64,000 nt of DNA from Eunapius fragilis (GCA_963681505.1 OY811980.1:2654553-2718552), one strand, 5' to 3'. Counted from the stretch's first letter, positions 1-13,600 are shown. Notes: generated by a model from the sequence alone, not told the origin. A program made the numbers and translations.

Positions 1-908
1 GACTAGCAATATATGGTACGAATAATGAAAATGAAACAGCTGGTTGGTCAACAATTTACATCGTTCAAAGCCTTTATTGGTCAACAACCCGTACGCCACT
101 TTTTAATGGTGGTGGTATGCATATAGAGTGTCAGTATGTAGGGGCCAACCTTTTTGTTTTAATTAATTAATTTGCATAGCCATTACAGCAATCGTATATA
201 GCGACAGGTTTTCTAAAAGCATCGACGGATCTCGTTTATCGAATTGAAGGTACTTTGCATGTCTGATTTGTACGTATACGTATTTGTCGTTGGAGAAATT
301 ATTATATGCATGGTGGCTTGAGAAGTATGTAATATATATATTTATGTAGATCTAGATGCCGTTAGAAAATTGGCGGCCGATGCAACTAGCGCGTAAGCAA
401 ATAAGCACTGCAATAAGTAAATAAGAGTGATAATAATTGCTATACAACTATGTGGAAGATGATCAATTCAGTAGCAACCTCTTGTCAGGACGCCATGCAT
501 GCATGGTCTAGCAGCCAACTGACTGCTAGAGAGGGGTTTGCTGGACTTGGATATACAGAGTCCTCACACCATATCAATGAATCCATTGGGAAGGAGGCCA
601 TGTTAGTCAATTGAGGGTTGTGAACCAATTGTGCATGGTCATAAACTGTTTGAGTCAAGGAGTGACAAATTACATGTGCGCAGTGTGTTCTCTGATATTG
701 CAGATGCATTACTGGCACTTTCTTCAAGTTACAAGGCCAGCTATTGCCCATGATCAATGGCACCATTTTCTTTGAAGGTGGAGGCACACACTAGTAACTG
801 CTATGCATATGTACACACAGTGTCACAGTTTGTCCGCCATAAACAGACAAGGAATGAGTTGTTGTGTGTATCTGTATATGTACAGATTTGCATTATTATG
901 AAGGGGTG

Positions 909-911
<3 letters not shown>

Positions 912-994
<83 letters not shown>
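912..994. repeat. (GT)n microsatellite, left arm of palindrome
   Basis: Uninterrupted GT dinucleotide of about 40 copies. Its partner in the other arm is the much shorter CA run at about 2812-2840, so the two arms have drifted in length independently. Confidence 0.95.
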
Positions 995-996
<2 letters not shown>

Positions 997-1682
997 CTGT
1001 TTATGCATGCATATGTGCATTCTGGAGTATTTGATATGGCTCACCTTTGGACTGTGGCCACACCCTCTTAACTATGCTGTTCATATTATGCTGTCAGCGT
1101 GCTTGAAACAATGGTATGAAGAAATAGTCAAATAATTCGACTATGATAAGCAGTTGGGCCAATGCTTTGCAAGGTAATTTGTTTAGCTGTGTGACTTAAA
1201 CTCATGCACATGGAATGCTTCAGCTCATCCAGGATGGATGGGTTGTTATGATCTGATGCTTTGGGTGCCAACAGTGACGTAAATAGAAAAAAGGAGGTAT
1301 TGTATTGACCTATTTGGTATTGCCTGATGGTCCATGCCCCCCCCCCCCCCCCATTCTCACCCCCCTTTGTTAGTTTTCAAAGAGATCAGTGATATGTAAC
1401 CTTCAGAGCTGTGATTTGCATTGCCTAACTAACACATACCCTCTTTCTCAGTCAGATCCGCCAACAGAAATGCTTCCAAGTGCTCCTAAATGACACTCTG
1501 CACAGATGAAATGTGTGAGATTGAGCAGGCATCATTCACTCGTGTGATGAGACCTATTTCAATTTTCCAGTCATATTTGTTTCCGTGCATTTTACACCAC
1601 CATTGATCAATCCTATATACCAATAACTTTCGTGTTAGAGAATGTTTCTATTTACTTGTATAAGTATGTGTATCTTATAACA

Positions 1683-1732
1683 CTGGATTGGAAGTAGACT
1701 CCGCACATATACGTGGGCTACTTCCAATCCAG
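1683..1732. repeat. Perfect 15-bp stem hairpin inside the palindrome spacer
   Basis: CTGGATTGGAAGTAG at 1683-1697 is the exact reverse complement of CTACTTCCAATCCAG at 1718-1732, separated by a 20-nt loop. It lies in the non-palindromic spacer of the larger foldback and may be the remnant of a smaller inverted-repeat element. No function can be assigned. Confidence 0.85.
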
Positions 1733-2396
1733 CATTACAAGGTACACAAGCACACACATATATACACCACCATACACAATACACAGTCATCAGCATTCAA
1801 TCCTATCTAGACTGCGCATGCACTTCTGTTGGGTGAGTTCAAAGTTGCAATTACATGTAGATGTGAGATCTCGACATGTTGATTAATAATTACCGTACAC
1901 AAAAAATGGAAAATATTGGATGCCTTTAAAAAGTTGTGCAAGATGTTCATATGGACATGGGTATCTTCGAATCTCTGACTGTCAATTCAGTTGAGGGAGG
2001 GAGGCGTATATTGTTCTCTTCATATGATGGTACCGTTCAGATAACCATACTCATTAACCATATATGGACAATTGCCTAAGCATAGATGGCGGCAACGCCA
2101 CCCCCCACCCCATGATCTGATTGTGCTGTGCGATTATGAAAATGTTTGTTGGTAGTACATATAGTGGCATGCAGCCTACAGTTGTTGAGAGCACAACAGG
2201 AGTGAATGATGCCTGCTCAATCTCACATATTTTATCTGTGCACAGTGCCATTTAAGAGCACTCTGGAAGAATTTTGTTGGTGGATCTGACTGAGAAAGAG
2301 GATGTGTGTTAGTTAGTCAATGCAAATCGCAGCTCTAAATATTAAATATCCTTGACCACTGTGAAAGCAAACCTAAAACTAACAAGAAGGGTGGTG

Positions 2397-2398
<2 letters not shown>

Positions 2399-2430
<32 letters not shown>
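2399..2430. repeat. Poly-G tract
   Basis: About 30 consecutive G (with one leading GGGAG). It lies opposite a 16-nt poly-C run at about 1337-1352 in the other palindrome arm. It is one of many long G or C homopolymers in this window. Confidence 0.9.
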
Positions 2431-2432
<2 letters not shown>

Positions 2433-2797
2433 CACACTTCTGGTAAAGGTGGACCATCAGGCAATACGAAATATGTCAATACAGTATCCTTTTTTTCTAC
2501 TTACGTTACTGTCTGGCACCCATAGCATCAGACTATAACAACCTATCCATCCTGGATGAGCTGAAGCATTCCATGTGCTGGCTTGAGCTTAAGTCAGTCA
2601 GCCAAAGAAATTGCCTTGCAAAGCATTGAGAGGTATGTGCCCAACTGCTTATCATAGTCGGATTATTTGACTATTTCTTCATACCATTGTTTCAAACACG
2701 CTGACAGCATAATATGAACAGCATAGTTAAGAGGGTGTGGCCACAGTCCAAAGGTGAGCCATATCAAATACTGCAGAACACATATGCATAAACATAG

Positions 2798-2842
<45 letters not shown>

Positions 2843-3868
2843 ACCACCCCTTCATAATAATGCAAATCTGTACATACAGAGACACACAACAACTCATTCC
2901 TTTTCATGCTGGTCTGTTTATGGCGGACAAAAGTGTGTGCCTCCACCTACAAAGAAAATGATGCCATTGATCATGGGCTATAGCTGGCCTTGCAACTCGA
3001 ACAAAGTATCAGTAATGCATCTGCAATATCAGAGAACACACTGTGCACATGTAATTTGTCACGCCTTCACTCAAAACAGTACTAGTTTATGACCATGTAA
3101 AATTGGTTCACAACCCTCAATTGACTAACATGGCCTCCTTCCCAATGGATTCGTTGATATGGTGTGAGGACTCTGTACACCCCTCTCCAGCAGTCAGTTG
3201 GCTGCTAGACCATGCATGCATGGCATCCTGACAAGAGGGTTGCCGGCTACTGAATTGATCTTCTTCCACATAGATGTTTAGCAATTAAATCACTCTTATT
3301 TACTTATTGCAGTGCTTATTTGCTTACACACTAATTGCTTCGGCCGCCAATTTTCTATCTACATAAATATATTACATACTTCTCAAGCCACCATGCATAT
3401 AATAATTTCTCCAACGACAAATACGTATACGTACAGATCAGACATGCGAAGTACCTTCAATTCGACATCCGTCCATGCTTTTAGAAAACCTGTCGCTATA
3501 CGATTGCTGTAATGGCTATGCAAATGAATAATTAACACAAAAAGGTTGGCCCCTACATACTGACACTCTATATGCATACCACCACCATTAAAAAGTGGTG
3601 ACGGGTTGTTGAACCATAAAGGCTTTGAATGATGTAAATTGTTGTACTTGACCAACCAGTTGCTTCATTTTTCTTATTCGGACCATATATTGCAGCATAG
3701 CAGCCATCGACATCGACGTCTTCAAATGTGGCAAGTGCACCTTGGTTTCAGCCAAACCTTTAAAGTACGGCAGCCTACAGTACACACGTTACACGTATAG
3801 AGAATAATCAGGCTGTTGCTATATGTAATTCTTGCGTTGAATTAGAATAAAAATCACATCCCATAATG

Positions 3869-4519
3869 ATCGATCGATGATCAAAAGCTGTCTATTGTCA
3901 AAAGCTGTCGATCGATGTGTGATTGATCGATCGCCATCGATCAATTATATGGAGCGCCAAATGCGCCAAAATTCTATGGAACGCCGTTTGGGTCAAAATT
4001 GATCACATCTGTAATTCGATCAAGTTTTTTAGATCGAGGTAATTTTCTAACCGATCATTTGCATTCGATGCTTTATCCCATTCGATCATGCGGATTCGAC
4101 ACAAAATTCTTTTTGATGGGATTAAATCGATGGACATCGATTGATGATCGATCGATCGACCATTCATCGATCGACCATCGTCGATCGATCACCGATCTGG
4201 ATCATTCGATGGGAACGAGGTGGTACGAGGTTAGGCTGTTACCAGAATAGGTATACCGAGACTTGGACTGGAGTAATTACAGTCTTCTTCGTTGCACAGG
4301 AATGGGATTTTGCATCTATGAAACCAGTGGGGCGGCAGAGAAGCTTTCTTAAGCGGAACACCCTAAACTTATATAAGCGCCTCGTTTCGATGAAGAATGG
4401 TATGGAGGAGGTGTGAGCATATAGTTTAGCGTAGCTGTAGAGCTCTACGTGTTTTTGTGTGTGCACATTCAAGTGGTGTAGGCCAATGTGTGTAAAGATT
4501 AAAGGTCTTTTATTTAGGG

Positions 4520-4618
<99 letters not shown>

Positions 4619-4765
4619 TGTGTGCATGCATGTGTGTGTGTGTGCATGTGTGTTGGTACCTCTAGGCATGTGTATATTAGTATATAAAGCTCTGTAAGCA
4701 TTTTAATGGGAGCCATAACATGTAGAGCTTATTGGAGCATGTGTTCAAAATGTCCAATGGGAGGT
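3869..4765 (-). mobile_element. Diverged, inverted partial copy of the 14.2-14.9 kb repeat
   Basis: Reverse complement of roughly 14,200-14,930 (and of 23,890-24,620). Shared landmarks are the CGATCGAT-rich block, the segment reading GGAACGCCGTTTGGGTC, the block starting TTGATGGGATTAAATCGATGG, the GTACGAGGTTAGGCTGTTACC block, and the GT/CA microsatellite followed by GGTACCTCTAG. The 5' flank (3,870-3,965) carries CAAAAGCTGTCGATCGATG and GGAGCGCCAAATGCGCC, found otherwise at 32.03-32.3 kb. This copy therefore joins sequences that lie at opposite ends of the giant palindrome. Short open frames here are conserved between copies only because the DNA is. Confidence 0.75.
4524..4610. repeat. (GT)n microsatellite
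   Basis: More than 40 GT units within the repeat copy. The equivalent position in the inverted copies (14,340-14,395 and 24,026-24,080) is an interrupted CA/CGCA run. Confidence 0.95.
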
Positions 4766-4769
4766 GGTG

Positions 4770-7700
4770 TTCATTTGATTGCCAAAGCTGAAAGCATAAC
4801 AATTTGTGTGAGTTGTCTCCACTTTGTAATTACGGAGAGGTGTTATGCCCAGCTAGGAATATGCATGTTTATGTGGTTCAGGTGTCCACTACTGGGTGGA
4901 GGGCAAGAATAGACAGTCCATGATTTGAGTAGCAAGGTTATTGCTTTTAGAACGCCTATCGAGCTGCTGTAAAACCAGGCATACCCTGATTTGCATGCTC
5001 CTAGGGCATGTGGCTGTAATAGAGGGCGACTCATACAACAGGTCATGGATTAGAAACCTAAATATGGAATGTTCCCACCTTCTGTGGTGTGTTATTGTGC
5101 AATGCATGAAAGCATCCATGGAAGTCAGTTTGAGCCTATATTTTTAATATTGATCTCCACCCAGTTCACGGCTCTCCTCCCCTCAACATTTGGGCAGAGA
5201 ATCCATCATATATGAAAGTATCTAACTAGCAGACTGTACCCCATACAGACAATGGGTATAATCAGAGGTTACACGCATGCTGCCAAATACTAATCCAAAC
5301 ACAAAGTTCCTCTCTGATTATTAATAGTCAACTCACACAGCATCACATGTTGCACAGATTCCAGCCATACACCAGGATTGGAGGTACTTAATTTTAATCG
5401 TGTCTAGTTATTAGGGTTAGGTTTAGCGAAAAATATACCCTTTGTGTCTGAAGAAGATGATGGATGTGTTAGCTATACATGAATCTGCCTGTATGGAATG
5501 GGTGTGGCAATCATCATGCAGACATTTGAGAAAGACCAATACAAAATATCCTAAGATTATTGTGCCATGCCTCTTCATATTGGGTCTTTGTTGCAATACT
5601 GTCCATCTTTCAACTCATGCACAATCAAACTGTAATGTTGTAGACCATATTCTATTAACCTCCCAATTCTCACCATGGAAACATTTAGCATATTCTGTAT
5701 GCTTGTGTAATAGTAGCCAATAGTATTAAATCACAGCAGAATCAAAGACACCATACAAAAATAATATCAATCTTTCTATACTGAAATATTGGCAGTTCTA
5801 GACAAATCTTGGCTCACTGCGCAAGCGCGCATTGTGCAAATGGCGACCGTTCACTACACTTGTCTGTGCAATAGATGTCCTTCCAATATTTCATTTACTA
5901 CCATACATATTGTACACTAACTGAAATTCAGTGGAAAACCATTGAATGAAGCTATGTTAACTAATTTTAAATAATTAGCATCATACAATTGCAACAGTAC
6001 AAATATTCAGGTATACAAGCAACTAAATTGTTCTTTTGGATGACTGACATAATCACAAGATATATCAGCCCACAGATTGCACTGCTGAGTTCTGCTACAA
6101 GGACCAACAAGGTATCACTTTCCCCAGGCACAAGAAAACCACAGACATGGCAGCAGATGTACATATCACATCAAGGTTATAAACCTGCTTAATGAAGTGG
6201 TTCAAACTTCTGATCAGCAGTAGGGTACTGAATTTTTTTTACCCAAACTCTGAGTTTATTTTGTCAACCTTACCCTCATGAAACAAAATGAATGGGCAAC
6301 TGCAGGTAGCAGTGGTGCCTCACCTGCTCCTCCTACATCATTATCTGTGCATGCAACATTAACAATTGCAATTTATATACATGTATGCAGACAAAATCTA
6401 ACTTTATTGGTATTAGGAGACAGCCTTATAAGAATATAACTGCATTTTAAAGTGCACAGCAAAATAAGCTTTATGGGGGTTATAAATTTATCATCTAAAG
6501 ACAACAACAAGCTAAACGATCAGATCTTTAATAATGTTATTAATTTAATTTCACATGCCGTTTATATAGTTAGCAAAAAATACAATCATGCTACAAATAT
6601 CTGTCTCCTATCATCACATGAGTATTTCTGCTACATGCTTCACTTTAACGGGTGTCAAATTGCACAACTAACCCAACCAAGTGGGTCAGTTGGAGCCATA
6701 TGCTGTCTTAAGCCAAATTTTGGTGCGTATGCTAGCATGGGTAGACCTAGGCCTTCCCATCTCTTGTCCAATTGCTAGGTATTGTCAAATTATGATCGAA
6801 GCAAATTCATACATTACATTGTAATTCATGACACCTCACCAACGAGAGTCCTTGGCAAGTGTTTTAAACATGATTCACAACTCCATGTTATAAAAACAGA
6901 ATGCCTCTGAGACTGCTGCATGCCAAATAAGCCCAGCTCACTATTTCTGTTAGATGAGTAATAAAACATTGTTTTAATGCCATTATTTAAGATTGCAGTT
7001 AAAGTGTAAGGCTCAACTAACCCCTTTGCAAATGGCTCAACTAACCACTTCTCCACTAAGGCCATTCAAACTCAATTAGTTGTTTCTCGGCCCAAAAAAT
7101 ATATATACTTTGCCAAAAAAAAAATACGGCAAATTAGCTGATTTGAATGTAGCAGTTTATATAGAGTCCGTTGGTGTATTTGTCAAGAGAAGCATCATCA
7201 AATGTTGGCGCCCTGATGGAGAGGTTGCATGGAAGTGAATGTAGTAGCGAACGGTCGCAATCCCATCAGACGATACGTCCGTCCATTAAGCGCACACAGT
7301 TCCTTCAGATGCTACAATCACTTTGCTTGAGTCTTATATCTGTCACTACGTCAAAACCGTCATCACAAGCTCAGCAGTAGCCGCCAATTGCACTCGGAAT
7401 ATTAAAACAGAATGCTAAGGTATGACAGAAGTTTTTATTTGTAACTGAAGGCATAGCGGAGCTGAAAGGCAGTAGGCTGTTGTACGTCTCCTATGCTTCA
7501 TGTGTCACTGAATCAGATGACAAAACGCACGTTGTCAAGAGGCAACGAATTGCACCGAGCAGTGTGTATGGGTTAATTATTATTTATCTTTCTACCTATA
7601 TACTGACTGAATTTTATTATACGTTTGCCTGAGAAACAACTAATCAAGTTTGAATGACCTAAAGAGCAAAGTAAATGGAAGTTAAGGTTAAGTATACATT

Positions 7701-8210
7701 TCTAGAATTTTAAAAAATGTAATTGTAGCTGCATAGTTGTACTTTTAAACACCCAAGTAGAAATTATATTAGCTCAAACCATAAAACACAATTTCACTAT
7801 TTGGTCATCAATTTACAATGTAATGAATGCTAGTACAAAATGTATATATATGTATAACAAAAAGTTAATGTCAATATATGTTAGCATAACTGTGTTTCTT
7901 TGTAAGGTGTTTCTAGATTTTTCATTATACCATGCATTATTCCTACTTTTGAGATTAGTGGCATGAGTGGCTTTGTGTTGGTATGTGCATGACAGTTTGA
8001 TACACTTATAATAACATTGGAATGCATGCATTTGAGCTGGGTGGTGGATTGATTTGTTTTGCATGCAGGTTTCTTATTAGGTAAGGGCCAAGATCAATTA
8101 TTATAATCTTCAACAGTTTGTCTTTTCTTTTGTACAAGATTACTACATTATTGTGAAGGTAGGCTATTTTATGGGAAGGGGTGGGGGCAATTTTAAGCGT
8201 CTAGCACAAG

Positions 8211-8245
<35 letters not shown>

Positions 8246-9680
8246 CCCCCTTCCCAGCCACCCTCTATGCCACAAAGATAGTTGATCTGCCAATAAGTAT
8301 ATCAATACACCGCTTTGGATTACACATATAACTTATAGAGTGATAATTTCGCCTCCAGCCCTGCAACTTCAGCACTTTTGAAGTCACAAAACCTAGCATT
8401 ATTTGCGTATATTACTCGCTTCAGTCTCGCTTGCCAGACCATATACTGCTCCATGTTTTGTCGACCGTTCAATAACGATTATTAATAAGTAGGTACATGT
8501 AGATCTAGATTAGATAGCCATAGACTATAATCTATTATGTAACTATAAATATGCGCCACTGCAGATCAACCCGTGGGCGTTAATCAAATACCACCCGTGG
8601 GCGTTATTCAAGGAAACAAATAAACGCCCACGTGTGCGTGGTCTCTTAGAAGGGCAAACATCCAGCTCATCTTGACAAAACTAAGCAATTTTTGAATGGC
8701 AAGTTAAATTACGATCGGTTTTATACGTTTTCCCTCTTGAGTATATAAGTTGTCACGAATATATTGTTCAGCGCGGATCGCTTATGTCAGAGATAGTATA
8801 TAGATCTTACTGCCTCATTAAATTCACACATTATCAGTTTGTATTGTGTAAGTAGGCCTAACATACTTACCTGATCAGACAAACTATTTTACATTTACGT
8901 GTTGTCTCAGTATTGTGGTGTGGTATTCTATTTAGTGCACAACAACCAGAAAGCTATTACCCTGTCGCTTACTTATACATTTGAAAGCATTGAATTAGAC
9001 GGGAAATAAGCTCCCGCCATAATATGGCCGGTATGCATGGTTACAAGCGGGATGGTACATTGGCGGGGTTGTGCTTCGTAACTTACATAGGTATCGAGCG
9101 GTCAAAGGATTACGCGGTACTCGGTCATTGCGTATTTCGATGTCCATAGAAAATGTATTGACGCATTACTGCAACTTACTGCAGAACAAAACCAAATATT
9201 GACTAGGTGCTCTCGGATTTGCAATGTGGGACTATTTGGCATTTTATGAGTAGTTTTTTTGCATCTTAGGTACTTATATCCGCACTTCCACATTAATTAT
9301 GCAAGGTTTCCAATGTCCATTCATTTTATCTCATTTCGTTATTCAGTCATCAATAGTTTCCCAACCAAATGATATTTTCCTTAGGTGCTAACGGATTATA
9401 AGAGAGCAGTCAGTGTACTTATTTATCATCAGAGCTTAAGGGTCTTCAAATTGCACTTCCGTTGAATGGTTAGTGAGATACACCCCACATACAAGATGCG
9501 TAACACAATCATCACATGCCACTTATCGTCAGTCAGCCATGCCCAGACCTAGCTGTTTTTTGATGTTGTAGTTAAATGACCAAAGTAATATACTGACTTA
9601 GCATGCATGACCACATGTAGGAGTGGCTAGGTTGCACTAATTGGAATTATTAACATGTTATTGCAAAGACGGAGGTGAGG
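4770..9680. other. Intergenic stretch with no recognisable gene
   Basis: Open frames here are short, overlap on both strands and show no domain I recognise. Visible items are a small foldback at about 5,782-5,891 (GAAATATTGG facing CCAATATTTC around a CpG-rich core), a poly-C run at about 8,214-8,242, and a cluster of CCGTGGGCGTT motifs at 8,572-8,633. The rest is AT-rich DNA without periodic structure that I can see. Confidence 0.6.
8572..8633. promoter_or_regulatory. Two direct and one inverted copy of CCGTGGGCGTT
   Basis: CCGTGGGCGTTAATCAA and CCGTGGGCGTTATTCAA lie in direct orientation about 23 bp apart, and an inverted AACGCCCACG follows within 30 bp, overlapping a CACGTG E-box. The spacing and the mixed orientation could be a composite factor-binding site or the end of a small inverted-repeat element. 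No gene is recognised next to it. Confidence 0.3.
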
Positions 9681-9683
9681 TGG

Positions 9684-10602
9684 CAGGGCCCGCGGAGCCG
9701 GGGGGGGGGGGGGGGGGGGAAAGCGGGGCAGCTGCTCTCCCCCTCCACTTTTTTGGCCGATTATTTTTATTTTTAAAAATGTATAAATGATCGATGCAGT
9801 ATAATTATGCACATACAAGCATGCAGGCAACCAACCTTTTGTTGTTATTGTGCAGTGTATCCACCTCAAGTTATAGTGATTGATTGTTTGCTTGACGAAG
9901 GGCTAGGAAACTCCGAAATATATTTGCTTGTGTACGATAGCCTGCCAACCGATTGGATTCGAGCTCTAATTGCCAGGTCGGTCCACTACATACGCAATGG
10001 GCGAATCTCCTTAAAAAGCAGTGTATATGGCATAGCTACGTTCCTAGTAATCCAAGCATGCTTAAAGATATCGGCAGTATCTTTTAATTCGAGTAATGAA
10101 GCACGTGGTACTGCAGATGTGCCAAACGAAGATGATGACCGTGTATACTTTACCAGACGACATACCTGCACCCGAGGATAGCCATACTTGCAATGTGAAA
10201 AAGTGCCATATTACGGAGATTGTTACAGACTTTACTATACTTAAACTGATCTTGGTCAATCCAGCTACTAAGGCAGTTAGTGAAAGATCTTTTCCGACCG
10301 CTCGTAGCTTAATTGAAAACTTGGCTTTGTTCAAGCATGAATCAAATTAAAAAGTTACTGCTCAGTTTATTTAAATGTTCAATTCTGGAGTTATACCATT
10401 TTGCGCGACTTTCCAATCACCCTGAATAGATCGATATGAGGTATTATTGTGCATTTTACTGTGTATTTATACGCACGTTATAACTATGAATAACTGCGAA
10501 GGAAAACCATCTGTGTTACAACTTAATTGCTAACATGGAGGAGTACTGAAATCTGCCCCCCCCCCCCCCCCCCCCCCTTTATAATACTCTCCACGGGCCC
10601 TG
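9684..10602 (+). mobile_element. Internally deleted hAT-family DNA transposon
   Basis: The left end reads CAGGGCCCGCGGAG followed by a poly-G run. The right end, read on the minus strand, is CAGGGCCCGTGGAG followed by a short AT-rich stretch and then poly-G. CAGGG-type ends are typical of hAT elements, and a hAT dimerisation-domain remnant lies inside. The element is 919 bp, so most of a transposase is missing. I do not see a convincing 8-bp target duplication (left flank TGAGGTGG, right flank GGTGACGA), so rearrangement after insertion is likely. Confidence 0.7.
10096..10350 (+). pseudogene. hAT transposase C-terminal dimerisation domain remnant
   Basis: The translated 84-residue frame contains the stretch ILVNPATKAVSERSFPTARS, which matches the conserved hAT C-terminal (Dimer_Tnp_hAT) signature of a hydrophobic helix followed by P-A-T-x-A-x-S-E-R-S-F. 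It ends at a stop 13 residues later, as these transposases usually do. Upstream, the frame at 9,807-10,181 is in another phase and does not give a recognisable catalytic domain. The gene is therefore a truncated, probably dead, C-terminal piece of the surrounding hAT element. Confidence 0.7.
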
Positions 10603-13600
10603 GGTGACGATTACACAAAGGAGTTTGCCATGAACACTTCTTTATATTTGTTTCATGGACGAATGGCTATTTCTAACAAAGCTTCAATGGGGTACATGGC
10701 CTTCAGGAAGAGGGGGGTTCGAATTTGGTTAATAGATGACCTTATAATAACATAATGCATCATACGGCAGGGGATTTTCAAAAAGGGGGGTTTACAGGTC
10801 AGACCCGCAATACGCAAAAGGGGGGGGGGGGGGGGGGGGGGGAGAACTGTACGCTTCAGGCCCTGTATCCGCCCCTGTATGGCTGGATGTTATATTATTA
10901 CATGCACAGGCATCTGTATTGTTATATACTCAACAGGTAAAGTTTTTATAAAGTGGGAAGGAAAAGTTTACATAATCACCCATAACTACCTATATACATA
11001 GTTCTTATCTAAAAGACCAAGCCTCCTGTCTGCTTTAAGCAAGTCCATCATTGTCCAAAGTTCCATACCAGCACCATCTGCAACTATCCACATTCACACA
11101 TACAGATCTTACATCACCAAATACAAATGCCAAGCACACCACAAATCTACATGCATGCATCACATGAAGTCCGCAGAGCCTTGCAGCTACTTGATGACCA
11201 CACAAAGCCTGCAATGTCCCTTCTATTTGAGTTGTTGCTGAAGCTTTTTGTCATGCTGGCTATATCACATTGACCATCTAGGGAGCAGGGTAGGAAAAAT
11301 AAATAAAAAGAAACTGTTAGTGTTCTTAGCCTATCCTGTTGATCACTACCCCTTTATGTGGGGCAGATGACCTCTGATAGGGGAACACACCACATGTAGA
11401 ATTATGGGTACATGTATGAAGGGAACTGCATATGTTATCTTGTTGTTACATGAAGTGCATGCCTTTGGTGTACATATGAGTTGGTGTATGGGGTGCATGT
11501 GGGACATTTGCCATATTGTTACCCCTTGGCAATAAGTGATACAACCTCAGAGTTGCCTTAGCAACAAATTTTTAAAATTCCCCCTCTAAGGTTTTTATCC
11601 AAAGAAACCCAGTGTGTGGGACTGACTGTGCTGTTCACTGTTATGCTCACTGTTCTGGTGTGTGATGTGTAGAGCTATTGGTGTGTGAGTGTGTGTGTGA
11701 ATTAAACTCATGTTGGTCTAACAATGTGTAGGTTAGGTGGTTGGCCAGCTATACGCTGTGCTGGTGTGCCTGTGGGGTAACCTGGTGTGTACATGCTGTT
11801 ATTAAGGGATAACAAGTGACACGATCCATCATCGAGAAAAAACATCGGGGGGGGGGGGGGGGGAATGAGATAAATGTTAAGTTGAAACTTTTAGGAGGAC
11901 TTTATACCAAGCGAGCCAATTCTGTGCATGGGTTGTGTAACTTGTTATACCTTCATTGCCAAGAGGGGCAAAAATAAGGTAGGTGTGGGGCACTCCCGCC
12001 CCATCTATACTGGTGTGTAGGGTCATTGGGAATGTATACACTGTTGCTAGTGTATACTGGTATGTGGTTAGTGGAGAATATGAGGTGAGTGTGTATGCTG
12101 ATGGGGGGTCATATAGTTGTGTATGCTGGGAGTGTACACTCATGTTGGGGGGTGAAAAATGTTATTTGGTGTGTTGGGTGAGCAATATAGAATTCTGAGT
12201 GTGACTGTGTGTTTTGTGAACTTGGAGTCATGGGCACCCACGGGCCGTGCCCCCCCCCCCTTCCCCTTTGAGACTCAATGGTGCCCCACCCCCAACTCCT
12301 TCTAATAAATGCCTGTTAGAGTTCAACCCCTGTCCCAGTAACAAATTTATGCACCCCAAGAAGCCACAAGACACATAAGCAAAAAGGATACTCAAGCATT
12401 AAATAATTTAAGCCGCACCGTTCCTTTCATAGCACGGACTACCTCTATTAGGCCCATATGAATATGCACTCCTAACTTTTATACGGCTATATGTGCAGTA
12501 CTTTCAGACAGTACAAACAGGTTGATCAAAGGATGAGGTCATGATTGCGGGGTATACTGCGGTTCCTGAATTATGGGGGGGGGGGGGGGGGGCAAATTGA
12601 TTGGCTGGAAGGAGTACAATATGCGATCACAGTCCCCGGCCCCCATCGGTGTCAGTGCGTTAAGTTTAAACAATCAGTATTATGGTGAACGTGACGTGTA
12701 CTATATGTAAGCATAGTACCGATGCATATCCGCCACTTCTGTAAGAGTAAAAATATGCCATTCTGCACTTAGTAACAATCCGCAATTGTACATAACCCAC
12801 CTTTACAAAAATGTGGTTGGTCGTCTATGTTGTGCTAATTGATGCACATCCACCCCTCGTCAGATGAGGTGGGGCTGGCCTGGGGTGCATGTGGATATGA
12901 GTTTATTAACGAAATGCTGCTTATTGGAGTTATTGAAGCTAACGGCAGTGTTGAATATTATAATTACCTGCGATAGTAATTAAATTTTTGTCTTGATTTT
13001 TGTATAACGTTGCATACTTACAACGCACTGAAAAACAAAATTCAAATTCAGACCAATTTTTAATTTTTTTTTTTTTTAGTTTAGAAGTCAATTTGAAATA
13101 AAATGCAAGATGACCGCCGATGTATGGGCCATTTCTCCATATGATTGGCGGAGGCAGCTTTAAGTGGCAGCTGACAGCACTGGTAAAAGCAGTTGCTGGA
13201 GACTGTTGTTCAGTCTAAGCGTTCGTGCACGGCATGCACCAGAAATTTTTACTTTTATTTGTTTATTCTCTGTTTGTTGCCAAAGGGTAGCATTGTGTGT
13301 GTCTTCTTACAAGAGCAGAGACCGATGACAGATGACCCCTGGGCACAGAGAAGGCTGCAGCTGTTGGACTGTTTGTAGACTGAATGTGTTTGATGTTGTA
13401 TGTGGCTGGGCAGTGCTAGTTAGAGGTTTTTCCCCAATGTATGGTGGATTTTTTCCTATTAGAGGTTTTTCCACTGGGGCTTTTTCCTTAAGGAGATGTG
13501 GGCACATCTCCTTTAAAATATAGGTGTATGTGAGCCCCTGCCCAGCCTTGTGTGTTGTGTGATTGTGTATTGTTTTGTTGTAAGTGATGTTGGGATGTTG

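Larger units (their letters stand above)
6..3695. repeat. Large imperfect palindrome (foldback element), arms about 1.5 kb
   Basis: The sequence from about 6 to 1541 reappears as reverse complement at about 2195-3695, leaving a spacer of roughly 650 bp. Anchors seen directly: GCAATATATGG near 6 pairs with CCATATATTGC near 3685; the AGGGGCCAACC segment near 140 pairs with GGTTGGCCCCT near 3545; the GT microsatellite of the left arm faces the CA microsatellite of the right arm; and the TTGAGCAGGCATCATTCACT segment near 1522 pairs with the segment near 2202. The arms differ by substitutions and small indels, so this is not a recent assembly fold. I see no transposase in the spacer. A non-autonomous foldback DNA transposon is likely, but the left end lies at the window edge, so target duplications cannot be judged. 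Confidence 0.85.

Noticed and set aside
757..1135. Open frames through the GT/CA microsatellite
   Set aside because: They translate as Cys-Val or His-Thr dipeptide repeats and exist only because GT/CA repeats have no stop in any frame. The same applies at 4.46-4.72 kb.
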